Assembly (NCBI GenBank): GCA_001970955.1
Contig: MPUH01000875.1
Span: 1-31,095 of the forward strand
DNA: 31,095 nt
Origin: Stentor coeruleus
Lineage: Eukaryota > Ciliophora > Heterotrichea > Heterotrichida > Stentoridae
Reading direction: 5' to 3'
In this document: one piece after another, positions 8,955-19,259 of the stretch
How the letters are laid out: the number at the start of each line of letters is the position of its first letter
Numbering within the stretch: the first letter of the stretch is position 1
Notes under the pieces: model-generated
The model's database searches: none
What the model saw: only the letters and a program-made list of their open reading frames with translations
Told to the model about the DNA's origin: nothing
Program-made: the position numbers and the translations under genes

Positions 8955-9609
8955 TTAAAACTCTCCAGTTTTCTCTAAATCATTACTAAGTTGTACTTCC
9001 AGTTCGACTTGTGTATTGTTATCAGTAATATTAATATATTTTACAATAATATTCCTAAAAACTTCTTGAGCTACAACCTCCAAAGACTGAATTCTATTTT
9101 GAATACCCGCACTATGTATAATCTTATAAAATGATTTATATTAAATAAGAGGCTTCTCTTATGTTTTTATTATATTGAGAAGGGTTGATGAAAGAGAAGA
9201 ATTCACTTGTGAAATCGATGTTCATTAAGGTTAGGATTAAGTTGTTATTATTTGTTTTCTATAAGAATTTGCTAAATATTTCAGGATATGATAAATTTAA
9301 ATAAGATTTTCGTTTATTATTCCTTACAAAAATCAATTTCCCAATTTCAGTAAGCCCTGGGTTTTATTAAAATTTTCCAAAAAGTCAATAGATTAAACTC
9401 ATACAAACTCTGATTTTTTACAACTATAGACTATTATCCATATCCTTTCTTTAAAGCTACAAAAATTCCTCTCCTAACCTCTTAAAAATTTCCTTTTTCA
9501 ATTTAGCTAAATCTCTATTATCAAACATTCCAAGTCTTTTATTCACAATTTCCATATAATTGTAATTTTTATCACAAATAAAAGTAATGGGTAAAATATA
9601 TGATTTCAT
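8955..9609 (-). pseudogene. Probable decayed protein-coding gene of unknown family
   Basis: Read on the minus strand, an ATG at 9609 opens about 50 codons of protein-like sequence (containing MEIVNKRLGMF and LKKEIFKRLGEE) that stop at TAG. Further open blocks follow in shifted frames. One contains TEIGKLIFVRNNKR, one contains NIDFTSEFFSFINPSQYN, and the last (RIQSLEVVAQEVFRN, then VELEVQLSNDLEKTGEF) ends in TAA at 8955. The blocks are separated by stops and frame changes. I could not connect them with 15- or 16-nt introns of the GTA...TAG type used elsewhere here. A decayed gene fits best; a real gene with unusual introns or sequencing errors is the alternative. No family is recognised. Confidence 0.45.
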
Positions 9610-9614
9610 AATAA

Positions 9615-10737
9615 ATGCTGGCTGTTAATAGAATTATAGGTACTATCTAGTTAGTGGCAGGCATAATGACTTCTTGCTTTCATAAAATGCCAGAGAGATT
9701 TTATTCAGTAGCAAATGTTTGTGCCAAACGATATTTACTTAATTATTTTGCTCATGGCCAAACCCCAGGACTTGAAATTTTTAAGTTATCTGAAATGTGT
9801 TCAAGAGAAAACCCAGTCCCTGTATCAGATCTGCCAAACTTACGTAAAGAATTTTATGCACCAAAGATGAATCCAGGTACTGAACTCATAGCCCCATACC
9901 TTAGTGCGATTGATGAAAGCATTTGTAAAATGGTAAAAAACATTTAGCTGAAAATTGACTTGAAAACTATGGACACAATAATGAAATTTTTCACTGCATC
10001 TGAGACTAGGAACATCCATGCATCAGTAATGCTATTAATGGCAAAATCTCTTGGGGAGATAAGTAGCCAGCAAAGCTTATTCGCTGAGGTAATTGAACTG
10101 ACAAACTTCGGGGGTATTCTTCACTCTAATATCCAAGACTCAATCAGCTCAATGTCTTTTATCCATAAACTTGTCGGCAACAAAGGTATGATCCTAGGAG
10201 GTGACTATATGATTTCTAATGCGTAATATAAAACATAGATCAATACAATGTTGTAAAATCAACAGTATACCTCTAATACAATTACTATGTGTGATAATTC
10301 AAAACTATGCTCAAGGTGCATTAATCAAACCATCAGGAAACTCAGCAAAAGAGCGTCTTTTAAGTTATTGTCGAAGTACTTTTTATAGAAGTGTTAGCTT
10401 ATTAGCTAATGGATGTCAAGGAATTGGATTTTTAGCTGGTAAAGCTCCTGAAGTTTGTTATGAATATGGAGCACATGTAGCAATGGCTTTAAAAGCTATT
10501 TCTGATATCAAAGAATTTAAAGATGGGGATACGAATTTCTGGGGATTCCCTGCGCTATTGGCATATGCTAGAGAAGGAGAAGATATTCATCAGGAAATTG
10601 AAAGAGGTCAAGGGTTGATAAGGACACAAACTTTAGCTTTAATGCATATTAAAGAAGCAGTTAATGCCTCTAGGAAATTATCTCAGTCTCAGGAATTAGA
10701 GGATTTAGCTAGTGGTTTGATAGGGAAAATACTTTAA
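9615..10737 (+). CDS. PDSS2-like trans-polyprenyl diphosphate synthase subunit
   Basis: The gene has four exons: 9615-9639, 9655-9932, 9948-10222 and 10239-10737. Joined, they encode 358 residues. The fold signature is that of long-chain polyprenyl synthases: a helix ending IHKLVGNKGMILGGDYMISNA (compare HKIVGNKxAVLAGDFLLSxA), then YGAHVAMALKAISDIKEF and a C-terminal GQG...A helix. The first Asp-rich motif is lost (HSNIQDSISS in place of HDDVIDDADT). The second is reduced to SDIKE in place of DDxxD. This matches the non-catalytic PDSS2/Dlp1 partner, which pairs with PDSS1 to make the ubiquinone side chain in mitochondria. A basic N-terminus with RFYS, an MPP-like cleavage site, supports mitochondrial import. 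ATG 9663, beyond intron 1, is an alternative start. Confidence 0.78.
9640..9654 (+). other. 15-nt intron 1 of the PDSS2-like gene
   Basis: The sequence is GTACTATCTAGTTAG, in phase 1. If retained, it puts an in-frame TAG into the message. Its removal joins an upstream ATG (9615) to the long exon. Confidence 0.65.
9933..9947 (+). other. 15-nt intron 2 of the PDSS2-like gene
   Basis: The sequence is GTAAAAAACATTTAG, in phase 0 and ending in an in-frame TAG. Removal connects SICKM directly to LKIDLKTMD in the same frame. Confidence 0.9.
10223..10238 (+). other. 16-nt intron 3 of the PDSS2-like gene
   Basis: The sequence is GTAATATAAAACATAG, in phase 2. Retention gives GCG TAA, an immediate stop. 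Removal restores the frame into the third exon and keeps the conserved MISNA helix continuous. It is the only 16-nt intron found here. Confidence 0.88.
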
Positions 10738-10994
10738 GAATGCAGTAATAATAATTGAATAGATTTCAATTGTGTGAATATGATTATATTCATTAATATA
10801 CATATAAAATTTAGAATATGTTTTTTTTTAGATTGATGAAATTTTTGAATGTAATTAAAAAGTTTTTATTTTGATTATAGATGAATGGAAGATTAAGCTT
10901 GTGTTAAAATGAAGATGGGATTTTTTAATAAATTATATGTAAGATTTAGAAGTTGAGGGATAAAGAAAAGATTTTAGAAAAATTTTCGATGTTA

Positions 10995-13900
10995 TTAGGT
11001 TTTTGTTGAAAGTAAGGATAATAAGGTTTCTAGCTTAGTGTCGATTCTTGTTATTTTTTCATTAACTTCTTTTATGTTTTCTTCAAGAATTACTATTTTA
11101 GTTTTAATTGTTGAAATAGTATTTTCTGTGTTTTTTGTATTGGCTCTTATAGTTGAATCTATATTTCTAACACTAGATTCAACTCCTAAAATTTGTCTAT
11201 TAACACTTAATATATTGTTTTCTATTAAAGGTTTGAGATCTTCCTCAAAAAGTTTTTCCTTAATATAAGTTCTAGTATCCATCACTTTTCCTTTCCATCC
11301 AGAACCAGTTTGTTCATAAGAATGCATGCAAACATGAAAATAACTGAATTGGTCATTAGTTGCCGACAAAGACATTACCTGCTCTATCTCAAAAATAACT
11401 TCCAACATTTCTTTATAATTATAAATCTCAGCGTTTAATTGAAACTCATCAAAAGAATCACCTAATAAAGAAATAACCATATTTAACATAATAATCAAAT
11501 TCAAAGTAATAGCAATAATAAAAGTTATGTGCTGAACAAAAGACCCACTATAAAAATTGTCTGTATTTCCAACCACAAGTCCAAAAGAATTCATCCAAAC
11601 AGACTCAAAAGTTAGAATTTTTTGTTCTCCTGATATTGCATTTAATAATCCTAAAGATATTATTGTATATACAAATACAATAAGAAAATCTTTCATACCA
11701 TATATAGACTCAGATAATAGTCTTATATAATATCTAGTATTACTAAATGCTTTAAATCCAGATATTCCTTTAATTAAATTCAAAAACATAGTCATCCAAT
11801 TAATATCATTATTCTTCACATCAAAAACCCTTAAACTAATAATAAAAGATATAGTAAATATCATTCTAAATATATCAAGTATATTCGTCTTACTTGTAAA
11901 ATACTCTTTTCCTATAATAAAAATCTGAGTAATTTCTGACCCTGACAATATTAAATTCACAACAAAAAGTGGGATTGAATAATATTCAGATGGGTTATCA
12001 ATCAAAAGGACTAATAAAAATATATTAAGCCAAATAAGAAATGTAGACAAATAAACCCAAAAAATAACAGTTTTCCATTTTTGTATTATAAACAATTGTA
12101 TAAACTCAGTTCTAAAAATATTTTCATTTTTCGAAGTTAAAATTGCTTTAATCATTTTTAAACTTGAAATAGAACCAAGTGCAGAAGGGATAACAAAAGG
12201 TGATGCTTTAAAAGCAAGGGGGATATTTTCTTCACTACTTTGAGTAAAATTATCTGGATATGATATACATAATTCACTTAAATAACATGCAGGAAGTGGT
12301 TCTTTTGGAGTACCAAAAAATGGTTCTTTTATAGTTTGGAATAATACATTGCAAAAAAAACTATCAAGAATTTCAGATGAGTTTGTTATAATAAGCCCAA
12401 GATCATTGCTTATACTTTCTAATGATATGTATGAACTTATATCTTTTATTGGTGAATTTATGATTTTACATAAGTATTCAAGTAAAAGATTAGTTATTCC
12501 TTGATGTTTTGTTATTATTGAATAATAAAGAGCAGAGTGTCCGAAAGTATCTTGCATAAGGGTTGCATTTTTGGTTTTGGTTAGATATGAGATTTGCTCT
12601 GTTTGGCCGATTAGTGCAAGAAAGTGCAGTATAGAAAAGTTTAAATTTGTTAAGACTATATTTGGTGAAGTGATTTTTTCATAAAGCNCAGTATAGAAAA
12701 GTTTAAATTTGTTAAGACTATATTTGGTGAAGTGATTTTTTCATAAAGCCCACCTTCTAAATATCTTAATGTGCTATGAAAACTACTCCGATTTTGGAAG
12801 TCGTAATTGGATAGACTAATTGGATTTAAAGTAGTTGTAAAAAATGAAGTTGATAATGAGTTTTTAGGGGAATTCAAGTTTATATTTTCTATCATCATTC
12901 CAATCTTTGAATCAGCTTTGATCATATTATCTCTAGTTTTTTCTGGAACATTCCACAATTTGACAAGTTTATCTCTTGCTCCACTTGCTAATATTTTACC
13001 ATTTGAACTAAAAGCTAGGCTAAAAATAGTATCTTCATGGCCAACTAAAGTGCATTCTTCACATTTTTCAAGAAGGTTCCATATTTTTATTGTTTTATCT
13101 TTAGACCCACTAGCTAAAAATCTCATGTCAGAACTGATGCATATTGAATAAACCCAGTCACTATGCCCAACAAGTGAAAATTCTTCTTTTTTCTCTGCCA
13201 AATTCCAAATTTTTATAGTTTTGTCACGTGAACCACTAGCCAAAAATCTTCCATTATATGTATAAGCAAGGCAATTTACATCTGAACCATGTCCTGTAAA
13301 TGTGCATTCTTCATCTTTTATTTTCAGGTTCCAGATTTTAATAGAATTATCAAAAGACCCACTAGCTAAATATCTTCCATCAGGACTAAATCTAACAGAA
13401 GATACTAAATCTCCATGACCAGAAAGTATAAATTCTTTATTTCTCCGATTTATATTCCATATTATAATCTTCATCCCTCGACACCCACTAGCTAAACGTT
13501 CTGAATCAGGGCTAAAATTCACAGTCCATATAGAATCAGGATGTCCAACTAAATCAAAAACTTCTCTCCTTTCTGCAATATTCCATATTTTTATCATTTT
13601 ATCAACTGACCCAGTTGCAAGATATTTTCCATCAGGGCTTTGATCAAAGCAGTTAATAAAAGTAAAATGGCCAATCAAACTAAACTCTTCTTTCTTTTCA
13701 GCTAAATTCCAAGCTTTAATACATCTATTTCTAGAAGCACAATATATGAATTTTTCATCTAAAGAAAACCTAATGCCAATTATACTTTGTTCATGTCCAA
13801 TCAAAGTACTAACCTTGTCCTTATCCCCAATATTCCAAATAATAATACTAGAATCGGATGATGCACTAGCTAAACTTTGGCTATCAGGACTAAAACTTAC

Positions 13901-14893
13901 ACTATGAACCCAATCATCATGTCCAGCTAATGTGCAAATTTCTTTTTTCATTTCAACATCCCAAACAATAACTGTTTTATCCCTAGATGCACTAGCTATA
14001 AATTTACCATTAGGACTAAAATTCACACAATATACATCAGATTGATGACCAGTATATGTAAAAATCTCATTACGAGTTGTGATATTCCAAAGCTTTACTG
14101 AATTATCTTCAGAACCACTAGCTAAATACATACTATTAGGACTAAAACATACACTCCAAACTTCATCGCCATGGCCTAATAATGAAAACTCTTCAGTATT
14201 TGTTTGTAAATTCCATATTTTAATTGCTTTATCTTCAGAACCACTTGCAAGAAATTCCATGTTTGGACTGAAACTAACACTATAAACCCAATCTGTATGT
14301 CCAGAATAAGTCCAAATCTCAGATTTTTGATTAAGGTCCCAGAGTTTTACTTTTAGATCTTTTGAACCAGATGCTAAAATAGTATTTTTTGAGTTTAGGG
14401 AAATACTAAGAATCGCTGATTCATGGCCAGTAAGAGTAAAATTTTCTTTTTGATGTTTTAATGACCAGGATTTTATAGTCTTATCTTCTGAACCTGATAT
14501 TATAAATTCATTATCTTGACTATAGGCTAGGGATCTTATTGTTTCAGTATGTCCTGATAAAGAAAATTCTTCGAATTTTCCCTTTATGTTCCAGATTTTT
14601 ATTAGTTTATCTTTAGAACCACTTGCTATATATTCCCCATCAGGACTAAATATTACTATGCAAATCATGCTATTATGTCCAGTAAAGACTTGTTGAAATG
14701 ATCCAGGTATATCAAGTTTAGAATAGTTTTTAATAATTCCTAAAGCTTTTGTCATCTCTTCAACAGGCTGATCTATCCCCTTTTTCTTTTGGGTGACCTT
14801 AAAAGTTTGATTCCCTCCACCACAAACCTCATTATTTCTTGTAATACTTGAACCAAATTTTTGCAAAAAATGCTCTTCAAGAGAATTATACAT
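10995..14893 (-). CDS. WD40(x14)-ankyrin-TRP-like cation channel fusion protein
   Basis: This reads as two frames split at about 12560-12690, but the split lies at a single N (12688) flanked by identical 61-bp copies. Removing one copy and the N (62 nt) gives one frame of 1278 residues. Residues 72-659 are 14 WD40 repeats, each exactly 42 residues (GH...SPDG...LASGSxDKTIKIWN), enough for two seven-bladed propellers. Two ankyrin-like repeats (about 720-790) span the repaired junction (ILHFLALIGQ, then GHSALYYSI). A six-helix channel follows: S1 922-944, S5 about 1047-1066, pore loop FGLVVGNTDNF about 1082-1092, and S6 1102-1125 ending LNMVISLLGDSFDE, the TRP-type S6/post-S6 motif. A heptad coiled coil (about 1200-1278) would suit tetramer assembly. 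The domain calls are firm; ion selectivity and gating stimulus are unknown. No intron is needed. Confidence 0.88.
12627..12749. repeat. Assembly junction: 61-bp direct duplication around a single N
   Basis: Positions 12627-12687 and 12689-12749 are identical and separated only by N at 12688. This is the signature of two contigs whose ends overlap but were joined with a gap. Because 62 nt is not a multiple of three, it falsely breaks the WD40-TRP gene. Confidence 0.93.
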
Positions 14894-14976
14894 TTATAAA
14901 AACTAATATTATATAATTCTAACAAAACTTATCATAATACTTTATATTTACTAAAAACGATTATATAATTTTATAT

Positions 14977-15894
14977 TTATGTTTTACTTTCTTTTCTATT
15001 ACTATCAGAAAAACTTTCATCACAATTTATAATCCCATCTGACAAAATATCTCTTGCTACATCAGACAATGTATGAAATGAGCATTCTTTAAGTGTATAT
15101 ATATACCCAAGCATAAAAGCAAAAGGTATTATTTCCCCTAAGCAAAACAATAAAAAATACAAAACACAACTATATAAAATATACCTGTTAATATATGAAT
15201 TTGTACTCATAAATGCTGCAGGTAAACCATATTCACATACAACAGCTAAACAAAAACTCAGACTAAATAATGCAACATTTTTTTTAGCTTTTGCATAATC
15301 TTTTTCACTACGAATAGCTTTATAGGTTTTTAAAAGCTGTATTGAATATATAAGTGATGCTATTTGAACGCTACAAACTAGAGACATAAAGTAAAAAAAA
15401 TCGATAAATACAAAGATATCATTGGTAAAAATTATACATGAAAGTGGTTGAAGTGAGCCTGTAAATATTCCTATAATAATAAAGATTATCTTCACTTTTT
15501 TCATTTTAATAATCTTTTCTTCAGCTTCTAAATATTGGTTGTAATAAAGATTCAAGCTTAGGAGTATGTAAAAAACAATAAAAGAGATGTAGAAATAGCA
15601 ACACGCTGCAAGACTGTTCATTAAAACCTTTAAATTCATTTGTGTAGTGTAATATTCTGAAGTTAATAATAAAATTCTGACTATATGGTAAATACATAAA
15701 GCAACAAGAAAGATAAAAACAACAACTGATACGATTTCTGATTTGTATGTTGAGATTATTGTAAATTTGAATCTGAAAAGTGAAGCTATGCATAAACATC
15801 CAAAGCATACTACAAGGATCCAATATAAAATAAGAAATAATATGCCTTCAGGATAAAAGAGGTATATAGGGTCTTTCATCTTTATTATAGCCAT
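14977..15894 (-). CDS. Seven-transmembrane protein, paralogue A
   Basis: This 305-residue protein has seven hydrophobic helices (about 10-40, 52-78, 87-118, 133-155, 159-185, 205-230 and 235-268) and a Ser/Asp-rich cytoplasmic tail of about 35 residues. The loop after helix 1 carries LFRFKFTIISTYKSEI. The same element (L-[RF]-[RFL]-[FK]-K/F...[YF]-K-S-x-I) recurs in the genes at 16492 and 29549, and helix 7 (LFCLGEIIPFAFMLGYIYTL) also matches. These are therefore members of one family. No GPCR hallmark (DRY, NPxxY) or channel motif is visible, so a receptor-like role is only a guess from topology. It lies 83 bp beyond the start of the WD40-TRP gene on the same strand. Single exon, TAA stop. 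Confidence 0.75.
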   Translation of the reverse strand: MAIIKMKDPIYLFYPEGILFLILYWILVVCFGCLCIASLFRFKFTIISTYKSEIVSVVVFIFLVALCIYHIVRILLLTSEYYTTQMNLKVLMNSLAACCYFYISFIVFYILLSLNLYYNQYLEAEEKIIKMKKVKIIFIIIGIFTGSLQPLSCIIFTNDIFVFIDFFYFMSLVCSVQIASLIYSIQLLKTYKAIRSEKDYAKAKKNVALFSLSFCLAVVCEYGLPAAFMSTNSYINRYILYSCVLYFLLFCLGEIIPFAFMLGYIYTLKECSFHTLSDVARDILSDGIINCDESFSDSNRKESKT

Positions 15895-16491
15895 ACCATT
15901 GAAAAAATTGATTTTTATTGAAGGAAGATAGCATAAAGTATTGAAATATCATTATAGTATTTTAACCTAAATATATTAGTTTTTAGTAAGGCAATATTAT
16001 GAACTTTTTTATATCTAATGGTTTCTTAAAAAAAAATCAATAATTTCTTCATAAGAATTATTTTGGTTATATCAACCTTTATATTGTATACTTTTTCTCT
16101 TTGTAAAAACTTTATTTTTCAACTCATATTCCAATATTAAATAATACTTCTTTTAATTGCAATTATTTATCAAAATGGTTCATATAAGTATTATTAATAA
16201 ACTGAAATTATTATTTAAATCTTATATGAATTTTAAAACTTAAATGATTGCATTCTTTATTAGGTTTATTAAAATTTTGTTAAATATTCATAGCAAATAC
16301 GAACCTAAAATATATAAAAACTACCTTAATAACACTTTATATAATTTCCTTTTATTTTTAGCCACTCTGCTAAAAAAATACATATAAAACTAAAAGAAAC
16401 ATAATTTGTTTTAATAGTTATACTGATTTAGATTTTTATATATACTAATATTGTTATATTAGGTAACTAGCTAATGACTTTTATTCTAATC
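15895..16491. other. Intergenic AT-rich stretch
   Basis: I see no gene, RNA or clear repeat in these 597 bp. The sequence is extremely AT-rich and separates two seven-helix paralogues on the minus strand. Confidence 0.5.
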
Positions 16492-17382
16492 TTAAAGTTT
16501 ATCTTCAATATTAATAATATGCATTGGGAATTCTTCTGAGTTTCTTATATAAAAAATTTCATCAGTAATATCATCAAAATTCAAGTCGTTTTTCAATCGA
16601 TAGATATAAATCATTATAGATGCAAGTGGTAAAATATCTGCAATAAGCAAATATGAGAAATAAAAGAAAATCCTATATTTGAGTTACTTTGCATACAAAT
16701 TGCCTACATTTTCTGAAAGTAGTGTAAAAGTTAAAAGAGATATTAAGCAAAAGATAAGCATTCCAATAAACATAAGAATCTTCCTTCTGACTTCTACATA
16801 AACACTATTCACAAGTAAAATCTTCGAAATCCTCAACAAATAAAAAGCCCCAATACTTATCACAACAATTATCGCAGTCCAAATTGCCTTCATTATCCAC
16901 TTTGCCCCTTGCATAACAAGTTGTTTACTCTCCAACAACCCATCAACAATAGAAACAAATAAATAAACGACAAACGAAACATAAAATGCAATTTTTATGA
17001 TTTTCGATCTATAATTCTGTTCTGATATCTCCAAATCTCGTCTGCTGTATATATAAAAAGTTAAGACAATATAAGTATAAACAAAAACTATAGCAAAATA
17101 ATAAACGTAGCATACATTTTCAAGACATTCACGTGCTATAGTAGCAATGAAAAGATAGTCAAATATTAAAATAATTATCCTTGCTGAATAGATTTTACTT
17201 ATTGATATTAGGATCACAAGAATTTGAAAAAGAATTATCTGACTTTTGTATTCTGTAAGCATACTGAATTTGAACCTAAGCAGAGAACAAAAGATAAGAG
17301 CAGAATATATGATGGCACTGATGATAGCGAGAATTTTGAAGTATATGTTGCTTGAATCGTACTCGAATATAAAAAATGCCAT
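16492..17382 (-). CDS. Seven-transmembrane protein, paralogue B
   Basis: Two exons, 17382-16688 and 16672-16492, encode 291 residues. The first exon alone would stop after LYAK. Removing the 15-nt intron continues the frame into a seventh helix (IFFYFSYLLIADILPLASIM, then YIYRL) that closely parallels helix 7 of paralogue A. That supports the splice. The signature LLRFKFSMLTEYKSQI after helix 1 places it in the same family. It ends in a short acidic tail and TAA. The function is unknown. The region immediately upstream contains an assembly-junction duplication that does not touch the coding sequence. Confidence 0.8.
16673..16687 (-). other. 15-nt intron of seven-helix paralogue B
   Basis: On the minus strand the sequence is GTAACTCAAATATAG, in phase 2. 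Retention gives AAG TAA and loses the seventh helix and tail. Confidence 0.88.
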
Positions 17383-17896
17383 AATTTTAATATCATTATG
17401 TGTTTAGATAAGATATATTTTATATCATATTTCTTTCTATAGTGAAATCTTATTGGTTACAAAGTATNAATATCATTATGTGTTTAGATAAGATATATTT
17501 TATATCATATTTCTTTCTATAGTGAAATCTTATTGGTTACAAAGTATTTTTGAGGGATCTTGAAGAAATAAAAATTACAAAAAACTCGGAGGTTTAGTGA
17601 TGGGTTATAGTTGGGATTTAAATAAAATATTTTCCATATAGAATCATCCTATACAAAATCCTTTTATTTATATTAACTTCATCTAAAATTCTATATCCCA
17701 ACCCTAAACATTCATATCTAATACCTCCAAGCCTTATCCAAAGCACCTTTAATCTTATCCCATCTAATAAAAGCTCTAATTCACATCTTTCTCAATCGAC
17801 CTAAACATAAATTCTAATAAAACCTACATTATCTCCTTCAAAACCTTCTATAGACTTTGGGAGTTATTAAACATGACATATAAAATTACAGTTATA
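17383..17896. promoter_or_regulatory. Divergent intergenic region between paralogue B and CFAP20
   Basis: No gene is seen. It contains the 79-bp duplication at 17389-17547. Beyond that, the plus strand is G-rich to about 17630 and then C-rich and nearly G-free to the CFAP20 start. This is the same asymmetry switch as in the 5550-5939 divergent region. Confidence 0.45.
17389..17547. repeat. Assembly junction: 79-bp direct duplication around a single N
   Basis: Positions 17389-17467 and 17469-17547 are identical, separated by N at 17468. It is intergenic, so no protein is affected, but the upstream region of paralogue B is falsely lengthened by 80 bp. Confidence 0.93.
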
Positions 17897-18469
17897 ATGT
17901 TTAAGAATACATTCCAATCAGGGTTTTTATCAATTTTGTATAGCATTGGAAGTAAACCATTACAGATTTGGGACAAGAGTGTTAGGAACGGCCACATCAA
18001 GCGAATCACTGATACAGATATTCAAAGCAGCGTTCTTGAAATTATGGGAACAAATGTGTCAACCACTTTTATAACATGTCCAGCTGACCCTAACTCAACA
18101 CTTGGTATCAAATTACCCTTTCTTGTTATGATTATAAAGAACCTAAAGAAATATTTTACATTTGAAGTCCAGGTTCTTGACGATAAAAACATAAGAAGGA
18201 GATTTAGAGCTTCTAACTATCAGAGTACAACAAGGGTTAAACCGTTTATATGCACAATGCCAATGAGATTAGATGAAGGATGGAACCAGATACAATTTAA
18301 CTTAAGCGATTTTACCCGCAGAGCATATGGGACTAATTATATAGAGACTCTAAGAGTTCAACTTCATGCAAACTGCCGACTTAGAAGAATTTACTTTTCC
18401 GACCGCCTTTACTCTGAAGAAGAGTTACCTCCAGAATTCAAGCTATTTTTGCCGCTGCAGAAACAATAA
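17897..18469 (+). CDS. CFAP20: Cilia- and flagella-associated protein 20
   Basis: This 190-residue protein is nearly identical to animal CFAP20 (Bug22/GTL3, 193 aa) throughout. It carries [20 protein letters not shown] at the start, then [45 protein letters not shown] and [24 protein letters not shown]20 is an inner-junction protein of axonemal doublet microtubules, needed for ciliary shape, beating and tubulin modification. I chose the ATG at 17897 because it gives the universal MFKNTF start. An in-frame ATG at 17873 would add eight unconserved residues. It is the first of three same-strand genes, of which the third is also axonemal in type. No intron, TAA stop. Confidence 0.97.
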   Translation: MFKNTFQSGFLSILYSIGSKPLQIWDKSVRNGHIKRITDTDIQSSVLEIMGTNVSTTFITCPADPNSTLGIKLPFLVMIIKNLKKYFTFEVQVLDDKNIRRRFRASNYQSTTRVKPFICTMPMRLDEGWNQIQFNLSDFTRRAYGTNYIETLRVQLHANCRLRRIYFSDRLYSEEELPPEFKLFLPLQKQ

Positions 18470-18596
18470 ATAACTTAGCATAGAAACCCTTGATTATAGT
18501 TTTTTATCTAATAAATAATCATTTTAACATAAAAACGCACCTTCTTTTCTTTATTAAACCTTTTGAAAACATACTTTAATTTAATCCAGTAATAAA

Positions 18597-19259
18597 ATGT
18601 TTAAAAAAAAGTTCCCTGATGAAGATAAATTCCAAGATATGATTGACAAGATCACAAAAGATAAACAAGATCGGCAAAAAAACCTTGAAAATTTTAAAAA
18701 AAGGAAAATAGCTTTAGAAATAACAAGGAATAATGAAATAGAGCCAAAAAGGTCTATAAATACAGAAGATTTATCTAATCCAAGAAAGACAATGAGCTCA
18801 GAAAGAGATGAACGTAACATAAAAATTTATGGACACTTATATTCACCTAAAGCAAATGATATAAAAACTCCTAAACTAAAGCATTTAAATAGAATTGAAG
18901 AACAAGATTTATATATGAAAACAGAGATGCTAAATAATCAAAAAAACAAATTAAAATTGTTGGATAAAAGAGCTAGATATGCAGGGTTAGTAAGAGAAAT
19001 TTTTGTCCCAAGTATTGATTTACATAAAAGACAAGAAATTGAAGAGAGAATTGGAATGATGAATAATATGACGAAATCTGCGAATAATTCAAAGGGGAAT
19101 AGTTTAGAAAGAAGCCAAAATAAAGCTATGAATAATGGACTTGGAGCTTCGATGAGTTATGAGAGATTAGAAAAATCTGAAAGCAGGATTATTCAAAATG
19201 CAGCTAAGGCCACTTTGGAATCTCCTAGAGGGTTAGGAAATAATATAAAACATATTTAG
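18597..19259 (+). CDS. Basic, largely helical protein of unknown function
   Basis: This 220-residue protein has no family I recognise. It is rich in Lys, Glu, Asn and Arg. The N-terminal 45 residues (MFKKKFPDEDK onward) and about residues 95-125 look like charged helices or coiled coil. The most distinctive stretch is KRARYAGLVREIFVPSID near 130-147, where hydrophobic and proline residues suggest a conserved binding motif. The C-terminal third is Asn/Ser-rich and probably disordered. There is no signal peptide or membrane segment. It lies between CFAP20 and the axonemal-type adenylate kinase on the same strand, so a ciliary or basal-body role is conceivable but unproven. Single exon, TAG stop. 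Confidence 0.6.
   Translation: MFKKKFPDEDKFQDMIDKITKDKQDRQKNLENFKKRKIALEITRNNEIEPKRSINTEDLSNPRKTMSSERDERNIKIYGHLYSPKANDIKTPKLKHLNRIEEQDLYMKTEMLNNQKNKLKLLDKRARYAGLVREIFVPSIDLHKRQEIEERIGMMNNMTKSANNSKGNSLERSQNKAMNNGLGASMSYERLEKSESRIIQNAAKATLESPRGLGNNIKHI

Noticed and set aside
12656..14893. WD40 protein as a separate gene ending at 12656
   Set aside because: Its last residues come from reading through N and a duplicated flank; collapsing the duplicate continues into the channel.
17700..17715. Telomere-like AACCCTAAAC
   Set aside because: It is a single occurrence in a C-rich intergenic stretch, not a repeat array.
17873..17896. Upstream ATG for CFAP20
   Set aside because: CFAP20 proteins begin MFKNTF almost universally; the extra eight residues are unconserved.
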